NCBI GenBank assembly: GCA_016716475.1
Contig: JADJWG010000002.1
Span: forward strand, 1,302,001 to 1,366,000
Direction of reading: 5' to 3'
Length of the DNA stretch: 64,000 nt
DNA from: Phycisphaerales bacterium
Lineage (GTDB): Bacteria > Planctomycetota > Phycisphaerae > UBA1845 > Fen-1342
Shown here: piece by piece, positions 63,091-64,000 of the stretch
Numbering within the stretch: the first letter of the stretch is position 1
Layout of the letters: every line of letters starts with the position of its first letter
Notes under the pieces: generated by a model
The model's database searches: none
The model's input: the letters and a program-made list of their open reading frames with translations, nothing else
Told to the model about the DNA's origin: nothing
Translations under genes and position numbers: made by a program

Positions 63091-64000
63091 GTGCTTGTGA
63101 CGTACCCCACTTTGCTACGCCGCACCGGCCATCGGGCCGTGTTCGCAGCACTCGCTCTGGCCGGGGCGTCTTTCTCGCTGGCCCAGAGCCAACTGCTCTG
63201 GTCCGACGAGTTCGACGGCACGAGTCTCAATCCGGATCACTGGGAGTACATGCTCGGCAACGGATGTACGTATGGCATCTGCGGTTGGGGTAACAACGAG
63301 CTCCAGTGGTACACGGCCCGGCCCGAGAACATTTTCGTCGCCGATGGCTTGCTGCACATCGTGGCGCGTGAGGATTACTGGAACGGCCACCGCTACACTT
63401 CGGCCCGCATCCGTTCCTTGAACCGGGTTGATTTCCTCTATGGCCGCATGGAGGCGCGCATTCGTCTGCCGCAGGGCGCCGGGCTGTGGCCGGCGTTCTG
63501 GATGCTGCCTTCCAACTCACCTTACGGTGGTTGGGCGGCCAGTGGCGAAATCGACATACTCGAGGCCGTCAACATCCCGCATGCGGCGCACGGCACGTTG
63601 ATCTACGGCGGCGGCTGGCCCCAGCAGGTATACAACAGTGCCAGCTTCTCGACCGGGGGCAATTTCGCCGACGATTTTCACGTCTACACGCTGGTGTGGG
63701 AACCGGACGTCATGCGCTGGTACGTCGACGGAGTGCCCTACCACACCGTGACGAGCGCGACGTGGTGGAGTTCGGCAGCACCGTCGAACCCGCGGGCACC
63801 GTTCGATCACCCGTTCCACTTCCTGCTCAATGTCGCCGTGGGTGGAGATTGGCCGGGGCCGCCGAACAGCACGACGTCGTTCCCCCAGGTCATGTCAATT
63901 GACTATGTGCGCGTGTATGACTTGTGCACTACGTGTCCATTCCACGGTGCGCCGTTTGAGCTGCCCGGGCGCATCGAGGCCGAGGATTTCGACCACGGCG
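63091..64000 (+). CDS. GH16 beta-glucanase (laminarinase type), 3' partial
   Basis: Runs off the window end with no stop. From GTG 63091 (GGGAG about 11 nt upstream) a signal peptide (FAALALAGASFSLAQ) is followed by a GH16 domain: WSDEFDGTSLNPDHWEY, the catalytic motif SGEIDILEAV (E153-x-D155-x-x-E158), HVYTLVWEPDVMRWYVDG and FHFLLNVAVGGDWPG. The closing sequence after DYVRVYD is CTTC...RIEAEDFDHG, which looks like the beginning of a CBM6/CBM35-like module. It fits endo-1,3-beta-glucanases (laminarinases) that hydrolyse algal laminarin or similar glucans. Confidence 0.9.
   Translation, partial: MLVTYPTLLRRTGHRAVFAALALAGASFSLAQSQLLWSDEFDGTSLNPDHWEYMLGNGCTYGICGWGNNELQWYTARPENIFVADGLLHIVAREDYWNGHRYTSARIRSLNRVDFLYGRMEARIRLPQGAGLWPAFWMLPSNSPYGGWAASGEIDILEAVNIPHAAHGTLIYGGGWPQQVYNSASFSTGGNFADDFHVYTLVWEPDVMRWYVDGVPYHTVTSATWWSSAAPSNPRAPFDHPFHFLLNVAVGGDWPGPPNSTTSFPQVMSIDYVRVYDLCTTCPFHGAPFELPGRIEAEDFDHG

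Overview
The window is about 64 kb of high-GC, densely coded bacterial DNA. It looks like a chromosome segment from a member of the Planctomycetota. The signs are several secreted proteins with PEP-CTERM tails or dockerin-like C-termini, a planctomycete-style pseudopilin, many LPS-core and glycolipid genes, a class II (B12-dependent) ribonucleotide reductase and an IS66 remnant. No rRNA, tRNA or CRISPR array was recognised. The phylum is inferred from gene content, not from a marker-gene analysis.

Layout. 0-1.7 kb: 3' end of a secreted dockerin-like protein gene. 1.8-5.2 kb: hisS overlapped by an orphan histidine/aromatic ammonia-lyase gene. 5.3-9.0 kb (minus): a UvrD/PcrA helicase gene broken by one frameshift, followed by a GAF-SpoIIE phosphatase. 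9.2 kb: a 21-residue membrane microprotein gene with a strong Shine-Dalgarno site. 9.4-12.6 kb (minus): nrdJ with a clear promoter and a structured leader. 12.8-16 kb: a SIMPL lipoprotein, an unknown secreted protein and lpxI. 16.3-21.3 kb: two large secreted proteins, one carrying an almost perfect 780-bp tandem duplication. 21.4-25.5 kb: bacterioferritin, a basic tail protein, a membrane protein, two lipoproteins and a TlyA-like methyltransferase. 25.5-33.2 kb: an LPS-core cluster (waaF, two WaaP-like kinases, a GT4) facing a minus-strand set (GT2, a conserved unknown protein, an MGDG-synthase-like GT), then rnpA. 33.6-46.5 kb: mostly housekeeping genes (PfpI, a zinc-ribbon protein, acyl-CoA dehydrogenase, CHRD/PEP-CTERM, divergent UDP-xylose genes, a radical SAM enzyme, ligA, PTS IIA, a second SpoIIE phosphatase).

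46.5-64 kb is the most interesting region and looks like a beta-1,3-glucan (laminarin-type) utilisation locus. A tight minus-strand operon encodes a secreted protein with two GH17 catalytic domains, a sugar-binding protein, two ABC permeases and a ~1050-residue GH94-superfamily glucan phosphorylase. It is divergent from a LacI regulator whose promoter carries a perfect operator at the predicted transcription start. The lacI stop overlaps the start of a pseudopilin gene. A PEP-CTERM protein, a very large modular secreted protein and a GH16 endoglucanase, cut by the window edge, follow. The inferred pathway is extracellular cleavage by GH16 and GH17, import of oligosaccharides and energy-saving intracellular phosphorolysis.
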